From NCBI GenBank assembly GCA_026707905.1, contig JAPOVY010000060.1, positions 1 through 33,027 of the forward strand: a DNA stretch of 33,027 nucleotides. The letters are read 5' to 3'. Of this stretch, positions 26,509 to 33,027 are shown in pieces (within the stretch, counting starts at the first letter, position 1; each line of letters starts with the position of its first letter). The notes below the pieces were generated by a model, which worked only from the letters and a program-made list of their open reading frames with translations, was not told the DNA's origin and did not search any database. The stretch is from Gammaproteobacteria bacterium. Lineage in GTDB: Bacteria > Pseudomonadota > Gammaproteobacteria > Pseudomonadales > Azotimanducaceae. Position numbers and translations under genes: made by a program.

Positions 26509-26884
26509 TTTTGCTCACCTCAATGATTGCGCCAGCAGACTGTGCTGCAGCTATACTCGATTCGTCGAGTCCGAAGTACGTATCCGCAAGCAAACGAAAT
26601 GATGCCAATTCGTCCGGTCGGACCGTCGATCTATCGCTTTTGGCGTATCCGTACACGAAGATCGCGAGGTCGTTCTTTCGATACAAAATGATCGCTCTAT
26701 ATCCACTAGATCGACCTCCACCTTTTCGGGGAACGCGTTGCTTTATTACGCCACCGCCCAGATCGGCATCAATCACGCCAGTTGCCGCACGTTCTACGAC
26801 CTCTAGCAAGTCCAGTTCGTCAAGCCCTTCACGGTTTGCAAATCGAGCGAATGCCTTTGTTTTGAATGTCTGTAATAAACCAAT
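26486..26884 (-). CDS. RelE/HigB-type toxin (PF06296-like) with no standard start codon at its N-terminus
   Basis: The protein carries DLGGGVIKQRVPRKGGGRSS, GYRAIILYRKNDLAIFVYGY and AKSDR, the core of PF06296 RelE-like mRNA-interferase toxins. Homologues begin near LQTFKTKAFARFANREGL. That stretch is fully encoded here in frame (26876 down to about 26822), but no ATG, GTG, TTG or CTG precedes it; an in-frame TGA lies at 26899-26897. The only candidate is ATT at 26884, a very rare start codon. The first standard starts are CTG at 26815 or TTG at 26809, which would delete the conserved N-terminus (107 residues from TTG). So the toxin is either started at ATT, expressed truncated, or disabled. 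The end given here covers the homologous reading frame. Confidence 0.75.
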   Translation of the reverse strand: MGLLQTFKTKAFARFANREGLDELDLLEVVERAATGVIDADLGGGVIKQRVPRKGGGRSSGYRAIILYRKNDLAIFVYGYAKSDRSTVRPDELASFRLLADTYFGLDESSIAAAQSAGAIIEVSKNGEEIQK

Positions 26885-26891
26885 TTTGGTT
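26878..26891. promoter_or_regulatory. Candidate operator of the toxin-antitoxin operon
   Basis: AACCAA at 26878-26883 and TTGGTT at 26886-26891 form a perfect six-base dyad with a two-base spacer, just downstream of the predicted transcription start and across the expected toxin start. Antitoxins with an XRE domain usually bind such short palindromes to autoregulate. Confidence 0.5.
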
Positions 26892-26909
26892 CGGTATCAC
26901 GACAACTTA

Positions 26910-26938
26910 ACTATAACACTCAGTGCGATATTTTGCAA
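26910..26938 (-). promoter_or_regulatory. Predicted sigma-70 promoter of the toxin-antitoxin operon
   Basis: On the minus strand TTGCAA (26938-26933) and TATAGT (26915-26910) are exactly 17 bases apart. TATAGT differs from the consensus at one position. Transcription should start near 26903, only about 20 bases before the ATT codon, so the toxin leader would be very short and lacks a ribosome-binding site. Confidence 0.6.
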
Positions 26939-26994
26939 CGTAAATCGATCTTAATGCCACTTGCGTTTGGTACATTGGCTACCGTTGTAGACGC

Positions 26995-27012
26995 AGAAGC
27001 TAGTTAGCTTCT
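26995..27012. repeat. Perfect 8-base dyad
   Basis: AGAAGCTA at 26995-27002 and TAGCTTCT at 27005-27012 are exact reverse complements separated by GT. The following bases are only weakly T-rich, so a terminator is doubtful. Confidence 0.5.
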
Positions 27013-27069
27013 TCACTCTTGGTCTGCAGTCCTGTATCTATAGAGCACTGATTTCTGAACAGGTACACG

Positions 27070-27161
27070 GACGACCTATTACCGCTTTCGCAATCCTTCT
27101 AACGCCGTATTTGCAGTGATTTCATAGCTCAATTTGCAACGGTTTCATTACCTGATTTGCA
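27070..27161 (-). repeat. Four tandem 23-base units (TGCAAAT iterons)
   Basis: Read on the minus strand, units start at 27161, 27138, 27115 and 27092. The first three begin with TGCAAAT and the fourth, degenerate unit begins with TGCGAAA. Units 1 and 2 match at 15 of 23 positions and units 2 and 3 at 13 of 23. The spacing is exactly 23 each time, slightly more than two helical turns, as in iterated protein-binding sites. From memory, some IS21-family element ends carry repeats starting TGCAAATT at similar spacing, so this may be a relic transposon end. Confidence 0.55.
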
Positions 27162-27513
27162 ATTCTTCGCGCCGTGCGCGCAGGAGCACTCGACGAAACC
27201 GAGACCATATTAGATTGTCCCATTCGCATTCGATCAGACGGTCCGAATTCTGTCGAAGACACAAGAGTTTGTTCAACTTTCGCTGACGTGACGGCGTGAG
27301 GCTTGACAAAACGAATGGCTCGGAGATAGCGCAAGCTGGTCACATACTGTTCCAGCTTGGCACGTCCTTTGTCACTGAAAACACTCCATCGCTCAAGGAA
27401 AATAGACTGATAAAATGTATTGAGTAATTACATATATTAAGTCATATATAGAAATTAATTAAAATAATCAATATATCATTTGACCTTGGGGTTAGTTTGG
27501 GTTTAATTTGAGT

Positions 27514-27885
27514 ATGGATGTGTCAAAAGCAAAGTGCCCGAACTGTGATCGTGGTATGTCCGTTTCGCGTGTCGTGTGCGCCGATTGCGATGTTGCGATG
27601 GAAGGACGATTCGACATTTCGCCGCTCGCGCGTTTGTCTGCGGAAGACCAGTTGTTCGTCACGGTCTTCCTAAAGGTCAGCGGCTCGTTAAAAGCGATGG
27701 AGAGAGTTTTCGGTATCAGCTACCCGACGGTGAAGAATCGACTAGCGTCAGTCGCGACTCAACTTCCACGAGTACAAGGCGTAGATGCTGGGCACTCATC
27801 GAAGTCGGATCCTGAATTACTCGACAAACTCGAGTCAGGGGAATTGAGTGTATCCGACGTACTTGATCGACTGAGGCACCGATGA
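27514..27885 (+). CDS. DUF2089 family zinc-ribbon / helix-turn-helix regulator
   Basis: This 123-residue protein opens with a zinc ribbon (CPNC at 8-11, CADC at 22-25), then the DUF2089 core LARLSAEDQLFVTVFLKVSG and a helix-turn-helix around 59-80 (AMERVFGISYPTVKNRLASV). It ends with a two-helix hairpin ELLDKLESGELSVSDVLDRL (101-120). I use the ATG at 27514 rather than the TTG two codons upstream, since the family begins shortly before the first CxxC. DUF2089 proteins are predicted DNA-binding regulators. It is the first gene of a four-gene operon and probably regulates it. An extremely A+T-rich segment lies just upstream. Confidence 0.87.
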   Translation: MDVSKAKCPNCDRGMSVSRVVCADCDVAMEGRFDISPLARLSAEDQLFVTVFLKVSGSLKAMERVFGISYPTVKNRLASVATQLPRVQGVDAGHSSKSDPELLDKLESGELSVSDVLDRLRHR

Positions 27886-28127
27886 CATCGATCGCGGTTT
27901 TGCGTTGGCGACGCGATCAAAAAGTGCCTTTCGTTGTACCGGTTTTCGTTTTCTGGCCGATCATGGTCGTGCTCTTGATTGTTGGTGTGACAATGCAGCT
28001 AGGCTCGACGCGTTGGACCCGAAGGGGCAAGCAGATCGTGTTAATGACGCGCATTGTCGGCGCATTGAGGGGATTGCGCATTTCTCTTCGAGATGACGAG
28101 TCGCTGCTGGATATCACGGTCTTGTGA
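27882..28127 (+). CDS. Small single-pass membrane protein
   Basis: This 81-residue protein starts at an ATG that overlaps the DUF2089 stop (ATGA). One strong membrane helix lies at about 15-40 (FVVPVFVFWPIMVVLLIVGV), flanked by basic residues (RWRRDQK before, RWTRRGKQ after), and a short charged tail follows. I recognise no family. Its place between the regulator and the SHOCT-like protein suggests a membrane anchor or sensor for that module; this is inference from gene order and coupling only. Confidence 0.7.
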   Translation: MTSIAVLRWRRDQKVPFVVPVFVFWPIMVVLLIVGVTMQLGSTRWTRRGKQIVLMTRIVGALRGLRISLRDDESLLDITVL

Positions 28128-28215
28128 ATGCGGTGAACTCACGATACGTTCATAGAGAACGTTTTCTCGTACAACTTTCTAAGAGGTAAACCGACAAATG
28201 AAGGAGCCATCTGAA

Positions 28216-28632
28216 ATGAATGACGACAACCCGAAATCACACAGCCAAAGTGATGTTAGGAAGGTTCTCGATATGCTGCACGACGGTAAAGTAACCGTCG
28301 ATGAGGCTGAGCAACTGCTCGGTGCTCTGTCTTCTGACGAATCGCCCGTGTACCAAGTCGAATCTGCGGATTCGGAACTACCGAAATTCTTGGTCGTTCA
28401 GATTAGCTCTGGCACCGATGAGGTAAACGTTCGAGTGCCTGTGAAGCTCATTTCACTTGGGGTGGATTTGTCGAAACTCAACCCACAGGTAGCCGAAGCG
28501 TTGAACGAAGCGGTTCCAGGTACGTTGAACGGTCTCGCCGGGTTGAAGGACAACGAACTTCGACAAGCACTGCAGGGACTCTCGATCAATATTCATGACG
28601 ATGAGGATTCGGTCCGTGTCTACTGTGAATGA
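28216..28632 (+). CDS. SHOCT-like hairpin protein with unknown C-terminal region
   Basis: The ATG at 28216 is preceded by a perfect AAGGAG (28201-28206) nine bases upstream, so I choose it over the ATG at 28198. The product has 138 residues. Residues ~13-37 (DVRKVLDMLHDGKVTVDEAE, then QLL) form the bihelical SHOCT-like motif found at the N-terminus of LiaX/YvlB-type DUF4097 proteins. The same kind of motif ends the DUF2089 protein two genes upstream. The rest (FLVVQISSGTDEVNVRVPVK and a helical LNEAVPGTLNGLAG part) is an alpha/beta domain that also occurs in such proteins. There is no signal peptide or membrane helix. The 3' end overlaps the DUF2807 gene. Confidence 0.78.
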   Translation: MNDDNPKSHSQSDVRKVLDMLHDGKVTVDEAEQLLGALSSDESPVYQVESADSELPKFLVVQISSGTDEVNVRVPVKLISLGVDLSKLNPQVAEALNEAVPGTLNGLAGLKDNELRQALQGLSINIHDDEDSVRVYCE

Positions 28633-29449
28633 GCGTGTGGGTGCGTCTGAAGGCGGTTCGGATTCGACTCGATCAAACGAATTCCAAGTTGGTGAATTCG
28701 ACAAGGTCTCAACGTCATTGAATGGAACCATGCGGGTGACTGTTGGCGACGCTCCTCGCGTGACGATTTGCGCAAATGAGCAAGCGCTCGCAGCCTTGGA
28801 GGTGAAAGTACGTGACAATGCCTTAGAAATAGGTCCTAAAAAATCAGGTCCAGCACATGCTAGGGATGGGCGCTCGTTGGCGTCTCACCTTTTGGATGTG
28901 ATACTGAAACGTCGTACGGCCGAAACCCGATCGATTGCGTATTCGTCTCAATACTCGATCGAGATCACGACATCGCGTCTGCACAAGCTAGTGTTTGGTG
29001 GAAAAGCTCGCCTTGCGATCGAGACAGACTTGCGTGATTCAGAGAGTATGAAGCTCGTTTGTGGTGGCGTAAGTGCAGTGTCGACCAGATCCATTTCAGC
29101 ACCGAGTATTCATTTAGTATCAGCGGGAACCGCCGCGCTCACGGTGGATGGCGTCAAGTGTGATTCGTTGGATTGCCGAATTTCAGGCACTGCATCGGTA
29201 CACGTAAACGGTGAGGCTGAATCGGTGTCAGCACGGATATCCGGTACGGGATCACTCGACGGCGCTAAATTGCGAGCAAGCCGTGCGTCGTTCGTGACAT
29301 CCGGGGCATCGAACACTTCAATCCATGCTCAAAACGAGCTTGAAGTTAAATCTTCGGGTGCGTGCGCCGTGCAATATCTGGGTAATCCTGAAAAGAGAAC
29401 ATCATTTAGCGGCGTACTGGATTGCTCACCGTTGCATTCGGATGCTTGA
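28616..29449 (+). CDS. DUF2807 (GIN / toastrack-like) beta-repeat protein
   Basis: The protein consists of repeated short strands with a Ser/Ala/Gly pattern (VGEFDKVSTSLNGTMRVTVG, later DCRISGTASVHVNGEAESVS, then ARISGTGSLDGAKLRASR), typical of the DUF2807 right-handed beta fold. No signal peptide is seen, which is unusual because many DUF2807 proteins are exported. The frame is open to an ATG at 28595. I prefer the GTG at 28616, because GAGGA lies eight bases upstream; it gives 278 residues and a 17-base overlap with the previous gene. A cytoplasmic scaffold role in envelope-stress signalling is possible by analogy to LiaX/YvlB modules, not shown here. Confidence 0.82.
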   Translation: MSTVNERVGASEGGSDSTRSNEFQVGEFDKVSTSLNGTMRVTVGDAPRVTICANEQALAALEVKVRDNALEIGPKKSGPAHARDGRSLASHLLDVILKRRTAETRSIAYSSQYSIEITTSRLHKLVFGGKARLAIETDLRDSESMKLVCGGVSAVSTRSISAPSIHLVSAGTAALTVDGVKCDSLDCRISGTASVHVNGEAESVSARISGTGSLDGAKLRASRASFVTSGASNTSIHAQNELEVKSSGACAVQYLGNPEKRTSFSGVLDCSPLHSDA

Positions 29450-29512
29450 CTCGTTTATACGCCCGATTCGTCCTAAGGAGAATTAGCCAGAAATATCGTG
29501 GCGATCGACGGA

Positions 29513-32464
29513 CTAAAGGTGTGCCCTTAGGTATTGCCCCGTAAATGAGGCTTTCGTGCTAACGATATCTTCAGGTGTACCTTCCGCAATAACTTCACCA
29601 CCGCCTCGACCACCTTCCGGTCCTAAATCGATGACATGGTCGGCGGTCTTAATGACGTCCAGATGGTGTTCGATACAGAGAACCGTGTGCCCAGCATCGA
29701 CCAATCGGTGGAGACAGTTGAGTAGGTTTTGGATATCGGCTAAGTGCAGACCAGTGGTCGGTTCGTCCAGAATATAGAGTATGTGGCCGCGGTTCTGCAG
29801 TTTCGCGAGCTCCGTCGCGAGTTTGACGCGTTGTGCTTCACCCCCGGAGAGTGTGGTCGCAGATTGACCTAGTGTCAGATACCCTAGGCCGAGATCGTCG
29901 AGTACTTTGATTTTCCGTGCAATTTTTGGTTCGTTCTCGAAGAACGTCACGCCATCTTCAATGGACATTTCGAGTACATCAGCGATGTTCTTATCGAGAT
30001 AGGTAATCTCTAGCGTCTCAGAGTTAAATCGTTGACCTTTACAGGTGGCGCAGGTGACTTCGACGTCCGGCATGAAGTACAGTTTCGTTCTGATGGTACC
30101 TTCGCCCTGACACTCTTCGCAGCGTCCACCTTTGACATTGAAGCTAAATCGACCTGGTTTATACCCTCGATCTTTCGATAGTTCTGTATTAGAGAACAGC
30201 TTGCGAATATCGTCGTAGATTCCTACATACGTTGAAGGATTCGATCGGCTGTTTCGACCAATCGGTGACTGGTCGATATTGATCACCCGAGTAAGGTGTT
30301 CAACGCCTTCGATCGACTCATGTTCGCCGGAAAGTGATCGCGTATCGACGAGTTGCTTCCACAACTCCTTGTAAAGGATTTCGTTTATTAAGGTCGATTT
30401 ACCGGATCCCGATGCGCCACTTACACAGACGAATAAACCGAGTGGGATCGTAACGTCGATATCTTTGAGATTGTTCTCCTTCGCGCCACGGATCACGAGC
30501 TCCTGCCCGTTCATCTCGCGTCGATCCTGTGGCGTGTCGATCTTTTTCTTACCACTGAGGTATTGACCGGTTGGGGACTCACTGTGGTCGAGGATCTCTT
30601 CAAGTGAACCCTGTACTACGATCGATCCCCCATGAATTCCCGGACCTGGACCAACTTCGACAACATGGTCAGCGGCTCGAATCGTATCCTCATCGTGTTC
30701 GACGACGATGACGGTGTTGCCTAGATCGCGAAGCGATTTCAACGTCGCGATCATCTTGGTGTTGTCCTTCGGATGCAGTCCGATCGAAGGTTCATCCAGA
30801 ACGTACAACATACCCATCAAACCGGATCCGATTTGGGTTGAGAGTCTGATACGTTGGGCTTCGCCTCCGGAGAGTGTGCCGGACGCTCGATTCAGATTAA
30901 GGTAATCGAGTCCTATCCCGAGTAACAAATCAATGCGTTTCATGATCTCGGTTCTGATCTGATTACCCGCTTCGGCTTGCGGACCGCTGAAATTGAGCGA
31001 GCCAAGGAATGCCTGTAGCTCATCGAAGTTCATTTGGCCAAGCTCGTAGATGGTCTGACCATCGACGTGAAACAGCATGCGCGTTGACTTCAGGCGTGAG
31101 CCTTTGCAGTCAGCACAGACGTGCTCGACCATGACGCGATCGAGCCATCTCTCCATGTTCGAGTTCGGTACATCCTGTTGCCGATACCAACGGTACGAAC
31201 GTTCGATGTTTCCGGCTACCCCTCTGAAGTTGACAGGCCAACGCAACCATCGCTCCTTACGATCCTTCGATTCCGGTGGTATTTGGAGCTGCAGGAGGTT
31301 TCCTTCGGTACCGTGCAATACAACGTCCTGTGCTTTAGGAGACAGTTCCTGCCATGGTGCGTCCATGTCGATGTCGTATTCCTGCGCCACGGTATAGAGC
31401 GAATAACCTGCGTGCGATTCGGGGCGGTAGGTGAACGCTTCGCGGAGGAAACATCCTTGTCGCAAACTTCGTTCAGGATTCGTCACAAGCAGATCTCGGT
31501 GTGTCATCTTCGTCGTACCAATACCACCGCATGTTCGACACGCAGCCTCAGGCTTGTTGAAGACGAAGTAATCAGGCACGATGTCGCCGAAAACGAGGTG
31601 CTTGGTCTTGCTCCCGAAAGTCTTGAAGAACTTCGTTTGAGCAGTTTTGCTTAATCCACTGGTGATCTCGATCGTCATCAGCGAATCGCCGACGCGCAAT
31701 GCATGCTCAATTGCTGCATTGAGCTGCTTTTCGATGCCGTCGACGCGCGTGAATTTATCGACGACCGCGTACATCTGAGGTTCGCCTTCTACGGCTTCAG
31801 GAACTTCGTCACTCAGGTCAATTCGTTCACCATCAATGATGACCGTCCGACAACCTTGTTTTCGTACTTCGGTAAAGAGTAGGGACGCGTCTTCGCCGTA
31901 AATCAGAAAGATGGGTACTTGGAGTTCGAATTCAGTACCTTTTGGAAGACTGAGAATTGACTCAAGAATGTTGCCGCTTGTTTTTATCGGAACGTCTTCA
32001 CTGGTGTAGGGACAAGACGCCTCCGCAACAGTCGCATACAGCAGGTTTAGATAGGTAGATACGTCAGTAAGTGTGCCGACGGTTGAACGAGGATTCCTAG
32101 CGATCGTCTTCTGCTCGATAGAAACGACCGGCGACAGTCCAAAAACGAAATCGACGTCGGGCTTTTCGACTTGGGCGATAAAACGTCTTGCGAAACTCGA
32201 AAGCGACTCCATGTAACGGCGCTGGCCTTCCGCGTAAATCGTGTCGAATGCGAGCGATGATTTACCGGAACCCGATAGTCCGGTTACTACGATAAGTGCG
32301 TCGCGAGGAATTTCGACCGATACGTTCTTTAGATTGTGAACTCGAGAGCCTTGAACTTCGATCGTTGTGCGATAGCCATTACGACCGCGATTGGCTTCAG
32401 GTTGGCCGTTCGTTCCCTTTTTATTCCGAGATTGCTTCGCCAAGCTGGTTGTAGTCCGGGACAC
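29513..32464 (-). CDS. uvrA: UvrA-type excinuclease ABC subunit A, variant with incomplete zinc site 1
   Basis: This 983-residue protein has both ABC ATPase modules: Walker [10 protein letters not shown] (62-70) and GASGSGKST (683-691), signatures [12 protein letters not shown] (530-541) and [12 protein letters not shown] (871-882), and Walker [11 protein letters not shown] and [10 protein letters not shown]. Zinc site 2 is intact (CEEC at 782-785, CATC at 805-808). Zinc site 1 keeps only the second pair, CRTC at 309-312; the first CxxC expected some 25 residues earlier is missing. About 34 extra basic residues precede the usual start. It recognises DNA damage with UvrB in nucleotide excision repair, or it is a specialised paralogue. 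The start is GTG, 34 bases after the upstream unknown gene. No LexA box was found between the two genes. Confidence 0.93.
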   Translation of the reverse strand: MSRTTTSLAKQSRNKKGTNGQPEANRGRNGYRTTIEVQGSRVHNLKNVSVEIPRDALIVVTGLSGSGKSSLAFDTIYAEGQRRYMESLSSFARRFIAQVEKPDVDFVFGLSPVVSIEQKTIARNPRSTVGTLTDVSTYLNLLYATVAEASCPYTSEDVPIKTSGNILESILSLPKGTEFELQVPIFLIYGEDASLLFTEVRKQGCRTVIIDGERIDLSDEVPEAVEGEPQMYAVVDKFTRVDGIEKQLNAAIEHALRVGDSLMTIEITSGLSKTAQTKFFKTFGSKTKHLVFGDIVPDYFVFNKPEAACRTCGGIGTTKMTHRDLLVTNPERSLRQGCFLREAFTYRPESHAGYSLYTVAQEYDIDMDAPWQELSPKAQDVVLHGTEGNLLQLQIPPESKDRKERWLRWPVNFRGVAGNIERSYRWYRQQDVPNSNMERWLDRVMVEHVCADCKGSRLKSTRMLFHVDGQTIYELGQMNFDELQAFLGSLNFSGPQAEAGNQIRTEIMKRIDLLLGIGLDYLNLNRASGTLSGGEAQRIRLSTQIGSGLMGMLYVLDEPSIGLHPKDNTKMIATLKSLRDLGNTVIVVEHDEDTIRAADHVVEVGPGPGIHGGSIVVQGSLEEILDHSESPTGQYLSGKKKIDTPQDRREMNGQELVIRGAKENNLKDIDVTIPLGLFVCVSGASGSGKSTLINEILYKELWKQLVDTRSLSGEHESIEGVEHLTRVINIDQSPIGRNSRSNPSTYVGIYDDIRKLFSNTELSKDRGYKPGRFSFNVKGGRCEECQGEGTIRTKLYFMPDVEVTCATCKGQRFNSETLEITYLDKNIADVLEMSIEDGVTFFENEPKIARKIKVLDDLGLGYLTLGQSATTLSGGEAQRVKLATELAKLQNRGHILYILDEPTTGLHLADIQNLLNCLHRLVDAGHTVLCIEHHLDVIKTADHVIDLGPEGGRGGGEVIAEGTPEDIVSTKASFTGQYLRAHL

Positions 32465-32498
32465 GCGTTGTAGGGCGCAACATTATGGTCGTTTGCGT

Positions 32499-33023
32499 TT
32501 ACGCGACGAAGAACGCCAACTCTTCGACTTCATTCTGACTGTAGAGCGTTAATTTTGTGTGGATTGATGCTTTCTCGATGATGCCGAGATCCGATAACCA
32601 TTCACATGCTGTTACGACGTGGTGCAGGTCGTAGTTTCGCTCGAAATGAGTTTCGAGTTCAGTACTTGAACGGGGTTCGCCACCAGCGCCTCTGAGGTAT
32701 TCGATGACAGGTTCGAAGAGTTGCTCTGCCATCGGTTCAAGATAAGTGTCGATCGCGTCGATCGCACGACCAAGTGCAGTGTGACTTATCTTTTTATCGA
32801 ACAGATCGGTATAGATCTGCTTGAAGAGCTCAGGTTCCAACTTCGTCGCTTCGACGAGTGCTTCGCGATCAACTAGCTGACCCGCCTTGCTCACGACTAC
32901 GTTTGCGAGTGCGCCAGCGGTATTCAAGATCCAATTGGCGGTGTAGTGGGGATCATTCTTGATCAAATGCCATTTTTTCGCTTTGTAGAGCTGCGTGACG
33001 GTGAACTGCGCATGGTTCATCAT
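32499..33023 (-). CDS. Unknown protein, possibly winged-helix, upstream of uvrA (may be 5'-truncated)
   Basis: This protein of at least 174 residues starts at paired ATG codons four bases from the window edge. No stop lies between the ATG and the edge, so the true start could be outside. The text is mostly helical, with no signal peptide or membrane helix. The C-terminal part (FEPVIEYLRGAGGEPRSSTE, then LSDLGIIEKASIHTKLTLYS) resembles a winged helix: a helix, a basic turn, an ACEWLSDLG recognition-like helix and a beta hairpin. I do not recognise a family. It is co-directional with uvrA and 34 bases upstream of it, so probably in the same operon. Confidence 0.7.
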   Translation of the reverse strand: MMNHAQFTVTQLYKAKKWHLIKNDPHYTANWILNTAGALANVVVSKAGQLVDREALVEATKLEPELFKQIYTDLFDKKISHTALGRAIDAIDTYLEPMAEQLFEPVIEYLRGAGGEPRSSTELETHFERNYDLHHVVTACEWLSDLGIIEKASIHTKLTLYSQNEVEELAFFVA

Positions 33024-33027
33024 CTGA

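Larger units (their letters stand above)
26945..27513. other. Gene-poor stretch with iterated repeats and an A+T-rich island
   Basis: No gene is supported in this 569-base stretch between the toxin-antitoxin promoter and the DUF2089 gene. It contains a perfect dyad (26995-27012), four 23-base units (27070-27161) and an A+T-rich segment. I counted only 8 G or C in the 60 bases 27421-27480, against about half elsewhere. A minus-strand frame (27122-27343, open further upstream) has protein-like text but no recognised family. The stretch looks like the remains of a mobile element or a recombination boundary (inference). Confidence 0.5.

Noticed and set aside
26427..26954. 175-codon plus-strand ORF opposite the toxin-antitoxin genes
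   Set aside because: Its protein is low-complexity Ser/Pro/Arg-rich text, as expected from an antisense frame, and both genes on the other strand have clear families.
27122..27343. Minus-strand ORF of 73 codons, open further upstream (text includes ERWSVFSDKGRAKLEQYV)
   Set aside because: It looks protein-like in part but has no recognised family and no start at the better-looking N-terminal section. Its end runs into the 23-base repeats. It may be a decayed gene; not called.
1..33027. CRISPR array, prophage or complete insertion sequence
   Set aside because: No regularly spaced identical repeats, phage structural genes or transposase were found; the 23-base units are too few and too divergent for CRISPR.

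Overview
The window looks like a chromosomal piece of a heterotrophic, probably marine gammaproteobacterium of roughly even base composition. This is an inference from gene content: a DUF5916 outer-membrane protein, two phytanoyl-CoA-dioxygenase-like enzymes, a CaiB/BaiF CoA-transferase, a DUF5694 protein, TIGR04282/TIGR04283 glycosyltransferases and a complete SUF iron-sulfur operon. No marker gene fixes the taxon. GTG and TTG starts are unusually common, and many neighbouring genes overlap by 4 bases (ATGA, GTGA and, notably, TTGA three times).

Layout. 1-2.7 kb: the 3' end of a DUF5916 beta-barrel gene, a small beta-rich protein and a convergent quinone-oxidoreductase-like gene. 2.7-7.4 kb (+): tRNA-Arg(CCU), a class II histone-deacetylase-like amidohydrolase, then a GH3 beta-glucosidase without a signal peptide next to a GPH-type sugar symporter, which reads as an import-then-hydrolyse pair. 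7.4-10.9 kb (-): PhyH dioxygenase, GT2 (TIGR04283), DUF2064 (TIGR04282) and an exported M19 dipeptidase, tightly packed. 11.0-13.3 kb: a DUF1761 membrane protein and a convergent PF20091-type hydrolase. 13.4-20.3 kb (+): sufB-C-D-S-A-T-E, then an SPFH membrane protein.

20.3-26.0 kb (-): an ECF sigma factor carrying an unrecognised C-terminal domain of about 260 residues, with a DUF5694 exported protein directly downstream; a 466-base intergenic stretch with several perfect dyads; a second PhyH protein; and a GST plus CoA-transferase pair. 26.2-27.5 kb: a toxin-antitoxin module whose toxin has no standard start codon at its conserved N-terminus, then a 570-base gene-poor stretch with four 23-base iterated units and a segment that is 87% A+T.

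27.5-29.4 kb (+): DUF2089 regulator, small membrane protein, SHOCT-like hairpin protein and DUF2807 beta-repeat protein. The parts resemble an envelope-stress module of the LiaX/YvlB (toastrack) kind. 29.5-33.0 kb (-): an unknown winged-helix-like protein followed by a UvrA that lacks half of its first zinc site.

The candidates for something undescribed are the sigma factor with its C-terminal domain plus DUF5694, the DUF2089/SHOCT/DUF2807 operon, and the PhyH/GT2/DUF2064/M19 operon. All functions are read from sequence motifs recalled from memory; no searches were run.
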